A stretch of DNA of 64,000 nt from Achromobacter marplatensis (GTDB lineage Bacteria > Pseudomonadota > Gammaproteobacteria > Burkholderiales > Burkholderiaceae_B): contig NZ_NJIG01000006.1 of assembly GCF_002209535.1 (NCBI RefSeq), forward strand, positions 310,001 to 374,000, given 5' to 3'. Below the pieces are notes generated by a model. That model did no database searches. It was not told the DNA's origin and saw only the letters and a program-made list of their open reading frames with translations. Positions 33,338 to 42,105 of the stretch are shown here, piece after piece. The first letter of the stretch is position 1; every line of letters starts with the position of its first letter. The translations under genes were made by a program, and so were the position numbers.

Positions 33338-34306
33338 TCAGGCGCCGGGCCGCGCGCCTTTGGTATAGACCTCGCGCAACGCGGAGGCGAACAAGGCGTC
33401 CACGTTGCGGCGCAATCCATCCGCCCGCGTGAACAGCGAGATCGGCGGCAGCGTCCAGTCGAAGGAGTAGGGCACGATGGCCGCGCCAGCGATGCGCACC
33501 AGTTCGTCCGCGATGTCGGCGGGCAGGATGGATACGGCGCGGTCGCTTGCCACGATCATTTCCCCGATCAGCTTGGAGGAATCGCTTTGCACCGACGGCG
33601 GCGGCGGCGGCAGGCCGGCGCGCAGGAAAATGTCGGCCACCTGTTCCCGGATGGGGCTGCCGGGGGTGCCCAGGATCCAGTCCAGGTCGGCCAGCCGGTT
33701 CCACTCCAGCCGCGACCGGCCCAGCCTTGCGGCCAGGCGGCGGCTGGCGATCAGGCGCGGTTGCTGGTGGTACAGCACTTCAAAATCGATATTGCTCAGG
33801 TCCACGGACGGCGTGGCCCAACCCACTACGATGTCCAGGGTGTGGTCGCGCAGTTGGCGCAGCAGGGCGGGGCCCTGGCCTTCGTGGATGGTGGCGGTGA
33901 TCCGGCGGCCTTGCGGCAAGGTGCGGCTGATGGCGGCCGACAACATCTGCCCCGACACGAACGGGATGACCCCGATCTGCAGGTGGGCGGCGTGCCCGGC
34001 CGCCACAGCCTCCATTTCCTGCACCAGATGGCCCAGGTCATGGACCAGCCCCCGGGCGCGCGTCAGCACCACGGCGCCCAGCGCGGTGGGCGTCATGCCC
34101 CGAACCGACCGGTCAAAGAGCGGCACGTCGAACATGCTTTCCAGTTCGGCCAGGGCGTTCGTCACCGCCGGCTGGCTGGTGGCCATGTGTTCGGCCACCC
34201 GGGTTAGCGACCCGTGCTGCTCGATCTGCAGCAGCAGCATCAGATGGCGCATCTTCAGCCGCGAGGTCAGTTTCCGGATGACGGCATCCGGGTCAAAGGC
34301 TGTCAT
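33338..34306 (-). CDS. LysR-family transcription regulator
   Basis: 322-residue LysR protein of the GbpR/CbbR-like group that starts with an extra N-terminal stretch (MTAFDPDAVIRKLTSRLKMRHL). The recognition helix is in TRVAEHMATSQPAVTNALAELES. The effector domain contains LQIGVIPFVSGQMLS and RAVSILPADIADEL. It is divergent from maeB across 108 bases. CATAAG at 34315-34320 and CTTATG at 34359-34364 in that gap could be half-sites (weak). Control of maeB is possible but not shown. Confidence 0.91.
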   Translation of the reverse strand: MTAFDPDAVIRKLTSRLKMRHLMLLLQIEQHGSLTRVAEHMATSQPAVTNALAELESMFDVPLFDRSVRGMTPTALGAVVLTRARGLVHDLGHLVQEMEAVAAGHAAHLQIGVIPFVSGQMLSAAISRTLPQGRRITATIHEGQGPALLRQLRDHTLDIVVGWATPSVDLSNIDFEVLYHQQPRLIASRRLAARLGRSRLEWNRLADLDWILGTPGSPIREQVADIFLRAGLPPPPPSVQSDSSKLIGEMIVASDRAVSILPADIADELVRIAGAAIVPYSFDWTLPPISLFTRADGLRRNVDALFASALREVYTKGARPGA

Positions 34307-34414
34307 AGACAGACCATAAGGTAAAGGTAATGGGACAATATTAAATCCGAATGATCGTCTTATGTCTTGGGGCCTAGAATTTTTGCATATTCAAGACAGC
34401 GAGGCTACAGCCCC

Positions 34415-36715
34415 ATGAACAACCCTTCCGACCGCCAGGCAGCCCTGGACTATCACGAGTTCCCCACCCCGGGAAAGATTTCTGTGGTGGCGTCCAAGCC
34501 GCTCGTCAACCAGCGCGACCTGGCGCTGGCGTACTCGCCGGGCGTGGCGGCGGCGTGTGAAGAGATCGTGGCCGACCCGGCCAATGTCTACCGTTACACC
34601 GCCCGCGGCAACCTGGTCGGCGTGATCTCCAACGGTACCGCGGTGCTGGGCCTGGGCAACATCGGCGCGCTGGCTTCCAAGCCGGTCATGGAAGGTAAGG
34701 CGGTGCTGTTCAAGAAGTTCGCCGGCCTGGATGTCTTCGACATCGAAATCAACGAAACCGACCCGGACAAGCTGGTCGAGATCATCGCCGGCCTGGAAGC
34801 CACCTTCGGCGGCATCAACCTGGAAGACATCAAGGCCCCGGAATGCTTCACCGTCGAGCGCAAGCTCCGTGAACGCATGAAGATCCCGGTTTTCCATGAC
34901 GACCAGCACGGCACGGCCATCACGGTTTCGGCCGCCTTCATCAACGGCCTGAAGGTCGTGGGCAAGGACATCAAGTCGGTCAAGGTCGTGACCTCGGGCG
35001 CCGGCGCTGCCGCGCTGGCCTGCCTGGACCTGATGGTGGACCTGGGTCTGCCGCTGGAAAACATCTGGGTGACGGACCTGGAAGGCGTGGTCTTTGAAGG
35101 CCGCACCGTGCTGATGGACCCGGACAAGGAGCGTTTCGCGCAAAAGACGGAAGCCCGCAAGCTGGCCGAAGTGATCCAGGATGCCGACGTGTTCCTGGGC
35201 CTGTCGGCGGGTGGCGTCCTCAAGCCCGAAATGGTTGCGACGATGGGCCCGCGCCCGCTGATCCTGGCGCTGGCCAATCCCACGCCGGAAATCCTGCCGG
35301 AAGTGGCGCACGGCGTGCGCGACGACGTGGTCATGGCTACGGGCCGTTCGGATTACCCGAACCAGGTCAACAACGTGCTGTGCTTCCCGTACATCTTCCG
35401 CGGCGCGCTGGATGTGGGCGCGACCACCATCACGCGTGAAATGGAAATGGCGGCGGTGTACGCCATCGCCGAATTGGCCGAAGAAGAGCAAAACGAAATC
35501 GTGGCCGCCGCCTACGGCACCTACGACATCTCGTTCGGGCCTGAATACCTGATCCCCAAGCCGTTCGATCCGCGTCTGATCGTGCGCATCGCGCCGGCTG
35601 TGGCCAAGGCGGCGATGGACGGCGGCGTGGCCACGCGCCCGCTGGCTGACCTGGAAGCCTACGAAGAGCAGCTGCAGCAGTTCGTGTATCACTCGGGCGC
35701 GTTCATGAAGCCGCTGTTCTCGGCGGCCAAGCGCATCGTGCGTGGCGGCGGCAAGTCGCGCATCGTGTTCACGGAAGGCGAAGACGAACGCGTGCTGCGC
35801 GCCGTGCAAGTGATCGTCGACGAAGGCCTGGCGCGTCCCATCCTGGTGGGCCGTCCCGCCGTGTTGCTGTCGCGCATCGAGAAATTCGGCCTGCGCCTGC
35901 GCCTGGGCGAAGACGTCGAAGTGACCAACCCGGAATACGACGAACGCTTCCACCAGTACTGGACCACGTACTGGGAATTGATGTGCCGCCGTGGCATCAC
36001 CAAGGAGATGGCGCGCGTGGAAATGCGCCGCCGCCTGACCTTGATCGGCGCGATGATGGTGCACCTGGGAGACGCCGACGGCATGGTCTGCGGCACGGTC
36101 GGCGCCTATCACGACCACCTGCGTTTCGTGGACGAGGTGATCGGCCGCCGTCCGGGCCACAACGTGTACGCCGCCATGAACATCCTGCTGCTCAACGAGC
36201 GCACGGTGGTGCTGGTGGACACGCATGTGAACGACGAGCCCACGGCAGAGCAGATCGCCGAATTCACGGTGATGGCGGCGCAGGAAATGGCTCGCATGAA
36301 CCTGGCGCCGAAGGTGGCGCTGCTGTCGCGGTCGAACTTTGGGTCGGGCAGTTCGGCTTCGGGCGCCAAGATGCGCCGCGCCCTGGAAATCGTGCGCGAA
36401 CAGGCACCCGAGCTTGAGGTCGATGGCGAAATGCACGGCGACTGCGCGCTGGACGAAGCGTTGCGCATGCGCATCCTGCCGTCGTCCACCTTGAAGGGCG
36501 AAGCGAACCTGCTGGTGTGCCCGAACGTGGACGCTGGCAACATCGCCTACAACCTGCTCAAAACCGCAGCCGGCGGTAACGTGGCGGTGGGTCCGTTCCT
36601 GCTGGGCGCGAATGCACCGGTGCACATTCTGACCTCCAGCTCGACCGTGCGCCGCATCATCAATATGACGGCCATGACCGTGCTGGACGCCAACCGGGTG
36701 GAAACCTCGGCCTGA
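34415..36715 (+). CDS. maeB: NADP-dependent malic enzyme with C-terminal phosphotransacetylase-like domain
   Basis: 766-residue enzyme that decarboxylates malate to pyruvate, making NADPH. Residues 1-430 are the malic-enzyme part ([36 protein letters not shown] metal/substrate motif, [15 protein letters not shown] cofactor fold, NPTPEI). Residues ~440-766 are a phosphotransacetylase-like domain ([29 protein letters not shown]) that in MaeB acts in acetyl-CoA-sensitive regulation. The length is typical. The ATG has GAGG about 10 nt upstream. Divergent from a LysR gene. Confidence 0.96.
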   Translation: MNNPSDRQAALDYHEFPTPGKISVVASKPLVNQRDLALAYSPGVAAACEEIVADPANVYRYTARGNLVGVISNGTAVLGLGNIGALASKPVMEGKAVLFKKFAGLDVFDIEINETDPDKLVEIIAGLEATFGGINLEDIKAPECFTVERKLRERMKIPVFHDDQHGTAITVSAAFINGLKVVGKDIKSVKVVTSGAGAAALACLDLMVDLGLPLENIWVTDLEGVVFEGRTVLMDPDKERFAQKTEARKLAEVIQDADVFLGLSAGGVLKPEMVATMGPRPLILALANPTPEILPEVAHGVRDDVVMATGRSDYPNQVNNVLCFPYIFRGALDVGATTITREMEMAAVYAIAELAEEEQNEIVAAAYGTYDISFGPEYLIPKPFDPRLIVRIAPAVAKAAMDGGVATRPLADLEAYEEQLQQFVYHSGAFMKPLFSAAKRIVRGGGKSRIVFTEGEDERVLRAVQVIVDEGLARPILVGRPAVLLSRIEKFGLRLRLGEDVEVTNPEYDERFHQYWTTYWELMCRRGITKEMARVEMRRRLTLIGAMMVHLGDADGMVCGTVGAYHDHLRFVDEVIGRRPGHNVYAAMNILLLNERTVVLVDTHVNDEPTAEQIAEFTVMAAQEMARMNLAPKVALLSRSNFGSGSSASGAKMRRALEIVREQAPELEVDGEMHGDCALDEALRMRILPSSTLKGEANLLVCPNVDAGNIAYNLLKTAAGGNVAVGPFLLGANAPVHILTSSSTVRRIINMTAMTVLDANRVETSA

Positions 36716-36806
36716 AAGGGTAGGGGCCTCCACGCCGCGCACGTTTCGCGTGCTTGCTGCCCCCGAGGGGGCGCTTTTTGCCTTGGGCAGTGCCAAGGCA
36801 AAAAAG

Positions 36807-36830
36807 ATGCCCCGTAAGGGGCATTATTTT
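36807..36830 (+). terminator. rho-independent terminator after maeB
   Basis: Stem ATGCCCC / GGGGCAT with a GTAA loop, followed by TATTTTTGG on the plus strand and preceded by A-runs, so it could also serve the convergent small gene. Confidence 0.75.
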
Positions 36831-36861
36831 TGGCTGGGTGGCTGGCTAGCTCGCGAGCAGC

Positions 36862-37242
36862 TCAGTTGCTGCTGGCCTTCCAGGTGCCGTCGGGCTGCTT
36901 GCAGAACCAGAACTGCCATTTCTCGGTGGTGCTGGTGCGTGCGAAGTCGGCGACCAGGAAGCGGCAGACGCGGTCGTCCTTGACCTTGCTGGTTTGCGTG
37001 GGCGTCAGTTGCACGGTGATCGGCGCGGCCCTTTTGGGCTGCGCCTTGCTGGTCCATTCGGTGCGCTGGCCATCGGTCGAGCTGTTCAGCGCTTGCGCGA
37101 TCGCCTCGTGGAACGACGTCAGGTCGCCCTTCGGAATCTGCGTGATGAGCGAGTTGTTCAGCATTACCGGCGGCGCGGCGACCGCCGCAGTCGTCATGCC
37201 GGCTGCGACGAGCAATGCGGCGAGAAGGCGGGTGGATTTCAA
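36862..37242 (-). CDS. exported hypothetical protein (surface-antigen-like C terminus)
   Basis: 126-residue protein with a signal peptide (residues 1-23, ending AVAAPP). The mature part has a predicted helical start (DLTSFHEAIAQALNSS) and a beta-rich end with two Cys (CRFLVADFART, WQFWFCKQPDGTWKAS). The order resembles the 17-kDa surface-antigen-like domain of small bacterial exported proteins, as also seen in the tandem lipoproteins at 32189-33228, but the match is only a pattern. Function unknown. Confidence 0.72.
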   Translation of the reverse strand: MKSTRLLAALLVAAGMTTAAVAAPPVMLNNSLITQIPKGDLTSFHEAIAQALNSSTDGQRTEWTSKAQPKRAAPITVQLTPTQTSKVKDDRVCRFLVADFARTSTTEKWQFWFCKQPDGTWKASSN

Positions 37243-37362
37243 GATGGGCTCCCTGTCTGATGGATCAGATTATCGTGCTTGTACCTGAGCCGATAGTACG
37301 CGAACCCGTTCCTTTTTCAATCCACCCGCCTGCGTGTTCGTTGACCTGAGGCGACCTGCGCC

Positions 37363-37389
37363 AAAAAAAGCCGCCTGATTGCAGGCGGC
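37363..37389 (-). terminator. rho-independent terminator of the DUF4148 gene
   Basis: On the minus strand GCCGCCTG-CAAT-CAGGCGGC is followed by TTTTTTTGG. It lies 43 bases after the stop of the DUF4148 gene. Confidence 0.8.
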
Positions 37390-37431
37390 CAAGGTACAAC
37401 AAGGGGAGGGAGTCAAGCGTTGCCGGGCAGA

Positions 37432-37788
37432 TCAGTTGCCGTGGTAGACGCCCGCGAAGGGCATGTCGTTGGGCTCGACGTTGCTCACCAGGCCGGCGGC
37501 CTTGGCGGCGGCCAGTTCGGCTTGCACGTCAGCGCGGGTCTTGCCCGACTGGGGGGCGCCGTAGACGCCTTGGAACGGCACGTTGTTCGGTTCGACGTTG
37601 GTCACCAGGCCGGCAGCCTTGGCGGCAGCCAGTTCGGCTTGCACCTGGGCGCGGGTCGGGCCTTCATACGGAGTGCCGTAAACGCCTTGGAACGGCACGT
37701 TGTTGGGTTCGATGTTTTGCGATGCGTAGGCGCCAGCGCTCAGGGCGGCCAAGGACAACATCAAAGCGGTAGCGAGGGTCTTCTTCAT
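37432..37788 (-). CDS. DUF4148 exported repeat protein
   Basis: 118-residue protein with a signal peptide (residues 1-22, ending AGAYAS). The mature chain is two and a half copies of a ~42-residue unit: an EPNNVPFQGVYG element, then TRAQVQAELAAAKAAGLV. The helical TRAxVQAELAAAKAAG segment is the DUF4148 signature, common and multi-copy in Burkholderiales. GGAGA lies 7 nt before the ATG. The role is unknown. Confidence 0.88.
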   Translation of the reverse strand: MKKTLATALMLSLAALSAGAYASQNIEPNNVPFQGVYGTPYEGPTRAQVQAELAAAKAAGLVTNVEPNNVPFQGVYGAPQSGKTRADVQAELAAAKAAGLVSNVEPNDMPFAGVYHGN

Positions 37789-38010
37789 GGTAAATCTCCG
37801 ATTTCAAGAGCCTAGGGGGCGAATCAGGCGGCCTATCCGTCGTGGTTCGTTGCTGTTTCCCGATGACTGAATTCTGCGCCGATTAGAGATAGGGATAAAC
37901 CCGTATATCGGTAAAAGATATTTCCATAAATGGGATGAAGATGTTCGATTTATTAGATAGTCACCAATTATGGAATCGATAGCGCAAGAATCGGCCCCTT
38001 GGGAGCCCGC
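37789..38010. other. AT-rich divergent promoter region
   Basis: 222 bases between the divergent DUF4148 and methyltransferase genes. The part at about 37870-37985 is much richer in A+T than the surrounding sequence and has several TATA-like hexamers (for example GTATATCGG, GATATTTCC). No single promoter is convincing. GGGAG at 38001-38005 is the methyltransferase ribosome site. Confidence 0.4.
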
Positions 38011-38829
38011 ATGGAAAAGGTCCATCTAACGCGTGAAAAAGCCACGCTGCTGATCACGCTGTACGCCAAGGCAGAAGAAAGCCGCTTGCCCGGATCTTTG
38101 CTGCAGGACCACTACGCCGCCTGTGCCGTGGCACGCATCGACCACGATTTCGCGGCCCTGGGCATGCGCCGCGACGAGATGATCGGATTGGCGATGCGGG
38201 CCTACACGCTGGACGCGTGGGTGCGCGAATTCCTGGCCGCGCACCGCGGCGCTACCGTGTTGCATCTGGGCTGCGGCCTGGACAGCCGGGTGTTCCGGGT
38301 GGACCCGGCGCCGGACGTCAACTGGTTTGACGTGGATTTCCCCGAGGTCATCGACCTGCGGCGCGCGCTGTATCCGGCGCGACCGGGCTATCAGATGCTG
38401 GGTTCACCGATGTCGGATCTGGGGTGGCTGTCGCGGATTCCTACCGACAGGCCGGCCTTGGTGGTGGCGGAAGGGTTATTCCTGTACATGCCCGAGGACG
38501 AAGTGCTGCAGTTACTGCGCACTGTTGCCACGCAGTTTCCCTCGGGTGAGATCGCCTTCGATGCCTATAGCCGGATGGGGCTGGCGCTGGCGTCGCGCAA
38601 TCGCATGTTCCGGGCGACCGGCGCGGTGATGTGCTGGAGCCTGGGCGATCCGCTGGACCTTGAGGCTCAGGTGCCCGGGCTGCGGTTGCGCAGCGAGCAA
38701 TGGCTGTATGAGGAAAGCGACGCGACGCAGTGGGCCCGGTATTCCTGGCCCGCCCGGGCGGCCATCTGGCTGATGCGGCGGATTGCGCCGTTGCGGCGCC
38801 TGGGCAGGTTGCTGCGCTACCGGTACTAG
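38011..38829 (+). CDS. class I SAM-dependent methyltransferase, leucine-carboxyl/TcmP-like family
   Basis: 272-residue methyltransferase of the LCM group (leucine carboxyl methyltransferase / TcmP O-methyltransferase). The SAM motif is TVLHLGCGLDSRVFRVD near residue 85, with NWFDVDFPEVIDLRR next and LVVAEGLFLYMPEDEV after it. Family members methylate carboxyl or hydroxyl groups of small molecules or proteins. The start ATG 38011 is set by GGGAG 5 nt upstream; a TTG 12 nt earlier is possible. The partner substrate is unknown. Confidence 0.9.
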   Translation: MEKVHLTREKATLLITLYAKAEESRLPGSLLQDHYAACAVARIDHDFAALGMRRDEMIGLAMRAYTLDAWVREFLAAHRGATVLHLGCGLDSRVFRVDPAPDVNWFDVDFPEVIDLRRALYPARPGYQMLGSPMSDLGWLSRIPTDRPALVVAEGLFLYMPEDEVLQLLRTVATQFPSGEIAFDAYSRMGLALASRNRMFRATGAVMCWSLGDPLDLEAQVPGLRLRSEQWLYEESDATQWARYSWPARAAIWLMRRIAPLRRLGRLLRYRY

Positions 38830-38839
38830 GGGTGCGGCG

Positions 38840-39055
38840 TCAGTAGTGCGGCGGCAGTTCGTCGCGCAGGCTGCGGAAGGGCGCGGCGCCTTCGGGGGCC
38901 TGCTGGCGCAGGTCCGCCACTTCACGCAGCAGCCGGTCTATCTGCTGTTGCTGCCGGACGATGATCTGGTTCAGTTGCTCCAGCAGGTCGTCCGCGAAGC
39001 TGGACTTGACCTCCAGTTCGAGCAGGCGGCGTTCGATGTCTTGCGATGGTTCCAT
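38840..39055 (-). CDS. slyX: SlyX family protein
   Basis: 71-residue coiled-coil protein. The N-terminal ~50 residues form heptads (IERRLLELEVKSSFADDLLEQLNQ, then VRQQQQIDRLLREVADL) and the end is the conserved PPHY. SlyX is widespread, its function is unknown, and it often sits near slyD; no slyD is here. The gene is convergent with the methyltransferase (10 bases apart). Confidence 0.9.
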   Translation of the reverse strand: MEPSQDIERRLLELEVKSSFADDLLEQLNQIIVRQQQQIDRLLREVADLRQQAPEGAAPFRSLRDELPPHY

Positions 39056-39109
39056 AGCGGCTATTAGAACCTATTCCCGCTTTGCGTTTCCAATGGCAAT
39101 TGCGGGTCC

Positions 39110-41284
39110 ATGGCTCTACGGGAGACGAATTTGACGAAGCAGGTCAGACGGCGCGGCGTGGCGGCGCATCTTGGGGCGCACTGGAGCCTGCGCTGGGCCG
39201 CGCGCGGTTCGCTGGCGGCGGGGTTGGCGCAAGGGCTGGCCAACGTCGCGTGGGCGCAGGAAACCGGCCCCACGCTGGCCCCCGTGGTCGTCACGGGGAC
39301 GCGCCTGGGCTCCGCCGTGCTGGACACGCCCGCGTCGGTGGACGTGGTCGATGGCGCGGCCATGCGCCGCGGGCAGCCCGGGATCAACCTGTCCGAAGGG
39401 CTGGCGGGCGTGCCGGGCCTGCAGATCCAGAACCGCCAGAACTATGCGCAGGACCTGCAGATATCCAGCCGCGGGTTTGGGGCGCGATCCACCTTCGGCG
39501 TGCGCGGCGTGCGGCTCTACGTGGACGGCATTCCGGCCACCATGCCGGATGGGCAGGGGCAGACGTCCAACATCGACATCGGTTCGATCGACCGCGTCGA
39601 GGTGCTGCGAGGGCCGTTTTCCGCGCTGTATGGCAATTCCTCGGGCGGCGTGATCCAGGTCTACACGGAAGACGGCACGCCGCCGCCCACCCTGTCCGCA
39701 AGCGGTTGGGGCGGCAGCGACGGCACGTGGCGCTACGGCGTAAAGGCCAGCGGCGGCGAGCCGGACGGGCTGGACTATGTGCTGGACGCCAGCCGCTTCA
39801 CCACTGACGGCTACCGCGATCACAGCGCGGCGCGCAAGAACCTGGCCAACGCCAAGCTGGGCCTGCAGCTGGATGACGCCAGCCGCCTGACCATCGTGGT
39901 CAACAGCGTGGACCTGAAGGCGCAGGATCCCCTGGGCCTGACCTACCAGCAGTTTCGGGACGACCCGCGCGCGGCGCCTTTGGCCGAGCAGTACGACACG
40001 CGCAAGACCGTGCGGCAGACGCAGGGCGGCGTCGTGTACGAGCGGCACGTGGACAGCCGCAACACGTGGCGCGTGATGGCCTACTACGGCCAGCGCGACA
40101 CGACCCAGTACCAGTCGATCCCGCCGGCGGCACAAATGGCGTCCACGCAGGCGGGCGGGGTCATCGACCTGGCGCGCCGGTATGGCGGCGCGGATCTGCG
40201 CTGGACCTCCGAGCTGGACCTGGCTGGCCGGCCGCTTACGCTGATCGGCGGTTTTTCCTACGATTCGATGCGCGAAGAGCGCAAGGGTTATCAGAATTTC
40301 ATTGGTACGGGCGCCGATCAGCAGTTGGGGGTGCAGGGCGCGCTGCGGCGCGACGAGACCAACACCGTGTACAACGCCGACCCCTACGTGCAGGCATCGT
40401 GGAAGGTGTCTGAGCGTTGGACGGTGGATGCCGGCCTGCGCTACAGCACGGTCGCCTTCGACTCCAACGACCACTACGTCACGGCAGGCAATGGCGACGA
40501 CAGCGGCGACGCACGCTATCGCAAGGCGCTGCCAGTGGCCGCGCTGCGCTACGCGGTCAGCCCGGATGTCAGCGTGTATGCCTCCTATGGACGCGGGTTC
40601 GAGACCCCCACGCTAAACGAAATCTCGTATCGGCCGGGCGGCCAGCCAGGGTTGAATTTTGGCTTGGCGCCGTCGCTCAGCACCAATCTGGAAGCCGGCG
40701 TGAAGGCGCGCATGGCCGGGGGGCTGGCGACGGCCGCCGTCTTCCACACCGGCACCGACAACGAGATCGTGTCGGCCGGCAGTTCAGGCGGGCGCACCAG
40801 TTACCAGAACGCGGGCCGCACGCGACGCGACGGGGTGGAGCTGGGCTGGTCGGGCGAGGTTGCGCGCCATTGGCGCACGCAGTTCGCCTATACGTGGCTG
40901 AATGCGCGATACGCGGACGACAGTTCCGGCGACATCCGCGCCGGCAACAAGATTCCCGGCATCGCGCGCCAGGCGGTGTACGCGTCGCTGGCCTGGGCGC
41001 CGCCCGAAGGCTGGCAGGCGTCGGTGGAAGGGCGCTACCTGAGCAAGATCTACGTGAACGACGCGAACGATCAGGACGCGCCCGGCTACTTCGTGGCGGC
41101 GGTGAGCGCCGGCTATGTGAAGCGCCTGGGCGCGTGGGAATTGAATGCCTACGCGCGCGTGGACAATCTGTTCGACAGGCGCTATGCAGGTTCGGTGATC
41201 GTCAACGAAAGCAATGGCCGCTATTACGAGCCCGCCGCTGGACGCAGCCTGGGCGTGGGCGCGGGCGTGGCGTACCGGTTCTAG
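39110..41284 (+). CDS. TonB-dependent receptor
   Basis: 724-residue outer-membrane receptor. It has a long signal region (residues 1-49, ending VAWAQE), a TonB-box/plug segment (LAPVVVTGTRLGS, PGINLSEGLAGVPGLQIQ, RGFGARSTFGVRGVRLYVDGIPA, VEVLRGPFSALYGNSSGG) and a C-terminal 22-strand barrel ending in Phe (GVGAGVAYRF). It resembles Fe-citrate/ferric-siderophore or unknown-substrate receptors; the ligand is not evident. It converges with the NifQ-family gene. Start could be ATG 39110 or the TTG 7 codons further. Confidence 0.92.
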   Translation: MALRETNLTKQVRRRGVAAHLGAHWSLRWAARGSLAAGLAQGLANVAWAQETGPTLAPVVVTGTRLGSAVLDTPASVDVVDGAAMRRGQPGINLSEGLAGVPGLQIQNRQNYAQDLQISSRGFGARSTFGVRGVRLYVDGIPATMPDGQGQTSNIDIGSIDRVEVLRGPFSALYGNSSGGVIQVYTEDGTPPPTLSASGWGGSDGTWRYGVKASGGEPDGLDYVLDASRFTTDGYRDHSAARKNLANAKLGLQLDDASRLTIVVNSVDLKAQDPLGLTYQQFRDDPRAAPLAEQYDTRKTVRQTQGGVVYERHVDSRNTWRVMAYYGQRDTTQYQSIPPAAQMASTQAGGVIDLARRYGGADLRWTSELDLAGRPLTLIGGFSYDSMREERKGYQNFIGTGADQQLGVQGALRRDETNTVYNADPYVQASWKVSERWTVDAGLRYSTVAFDSNDHYVTAGNGDDSGDARYRKALPVAALRYAVSPDVSVYASYGRGFETPTLNEISYRPGGQPGLNFGLAPSLSTNLEAGVKARMAGGLATAAVFHTGTDNEIVSAGSSGGRTSYQNAGRTRRDGVELGWSGEVARHWRTQFAYTWLNARYADDSSGDIRAGNKIPGIARQAVYASLAWAPPEGWQASVEGRYLSKIYVNDANDQDAPGYFVAAVSAGYVKRLGAWELNAYARVDNLFDRRYAGSVIVNESNGRYYEPAAGRSLGVGAGVAYRF

Positions 41285-41297
41285 CGGGGGGCGGCTG

Positions 41298-41927
41298 TCA
41301 GTCGGGCGCCTCCGGATAGCAGACGCCGTAGTCTTCGCAAGCCGGGCAGCCGGGCGCGGCGGAAGGCGGCAGCCCGGCGTGTTCACAGGCCGAATACGCC
41401 AGGAATTTCTTCCAGCGCAGATTGCGCACGTTGCGTATCACCAGGCCCGGGTAGTGGCGCGCCAGCAGGAAGGTCACGTCTTCGCGGCCGGACAGGCCCA
41501 GGTCGCGCCACAGGTGGTCGGGCCGCAGGCAGGCGTGCACCAGCACGCCGGTGACCCAGGGCGTGGTCTCGTGTTCGGGCGCGCGGTAGGCGTCCAGCAG
41601 CACGCGCAGCAGCAGGGTGAAGCCGGGTTGCGGATCGCCCCGGCCTTGCAGCGCGTAAACGTCGGCCTGTTCGCGCAAGATGGCCAGCCGCGCGTCATCC
41701 GATGCCAGGGCGCCCGGAAACAAATGATCAAGCATCTGCTGCAGTTCGTCGGGGCACAGGCCGCTGCGTGCCAGGTCCTGGTGCGCCAGGCTGGTGCCGA
41801 TCACGGTGGCGAAAAAGCCGGCGTCGGGATGGCCGGGCGGCGCGTGATGCAACAGGGCGCGGGCAAACCGCTGGGCAGACGGGGGAACGTCGGCCAGGGT
41901 GGGGGTGGGGGTCAGCACGGCGTCCAT
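41298..41927 (-). CDS. NifQ-family protein (molybdenum/iron-sulfur related), no nif context
   Basis: 209-residue protein of the NifQ family. The conserved parts are VLVHACLRPDHLWRDLGLSG, then NVRNLRWKKFLAYSACE and the Cys tail CPACEDYGVC (C194, C197, C203; Cx2Cx5C). In nitrogen fixers NifQ carries a Mo-Fe-S cluster for FeMo-cofactor assembly, using a four-Cys motif Cx4Cx2Cx5C; here the first of the four is Ser189, with C181 nearby. No other nif gene is in the window. The start ATG 41927 was chosen over TTG 41954. A ModE-like dyad lies 40 bases upstream. Confidence 0.82.
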   Translation of the reverse strand: MDAVLTPTPTLADVPPSAQRFARALLHHAPPGHPDAGFFATVIGTSLAHQDLARSGLCPDELQQMLDHLFPGALASDDARLAILREQADVYALQGRGDPQPGFTLLLRVLLDAYRAPEHETTPWVTGVLVHACLRPDHLWRDLGLSGREDVTFLLARHYPGLVIRNVRNLRWKKFLAYSACEHAGLPPSAAPGCPACEDYGVCYPEAPD

Positions 41928-41966
41928 AGGGGGGCGATCGCTAAATTCGTTCAACTGTTAATGAAA

Positions 41967-41992
41967 TCGTTATGTTGCGGAATATATAACGA
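41967..41992. promoter_or_regulatory. ModE-like molybdate-responsive operator upstream of the NifQ-family gene
   Basis: A 26-bp dyad with arms TCGTTAT and ATAACGA. The arms and spacing match the E. coli modABCD ModE operator as I remember it (CGTTAT...ATAACG, 24 bp), including an internal TTG and TA. It lies 40 bases upstream of the NifQ-family ATG, where a repressor would block its promoter. No modE gene is in the window. The match is from memory and should be scored. Confidence 0.6.
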
Positions 41993-42105
41993 AAGATCCC
42001 CGCGATTCCGTGATGTGGGGCAAATGCGACTCGGGACTTACCCGCGAGACGGGCGTGGCCCGGGGGTATGATCGGTGTCCCTGATTTCCTGGTTTTGTCC
42101 TTCGC

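Noticed and set aside
34391..36796. 801-codon open frame opposite to maeB
   Set aside because: His/Gln/Val-rich antisense shadow of a highly conserved gene; no domain or ribosome site.
39110..41284. TonB-dependent receptor as a molybdate partner of the NifQ-family gene
   Set aside because: It is convergent with that gene and I see no ModE-like dyad upstream of it.
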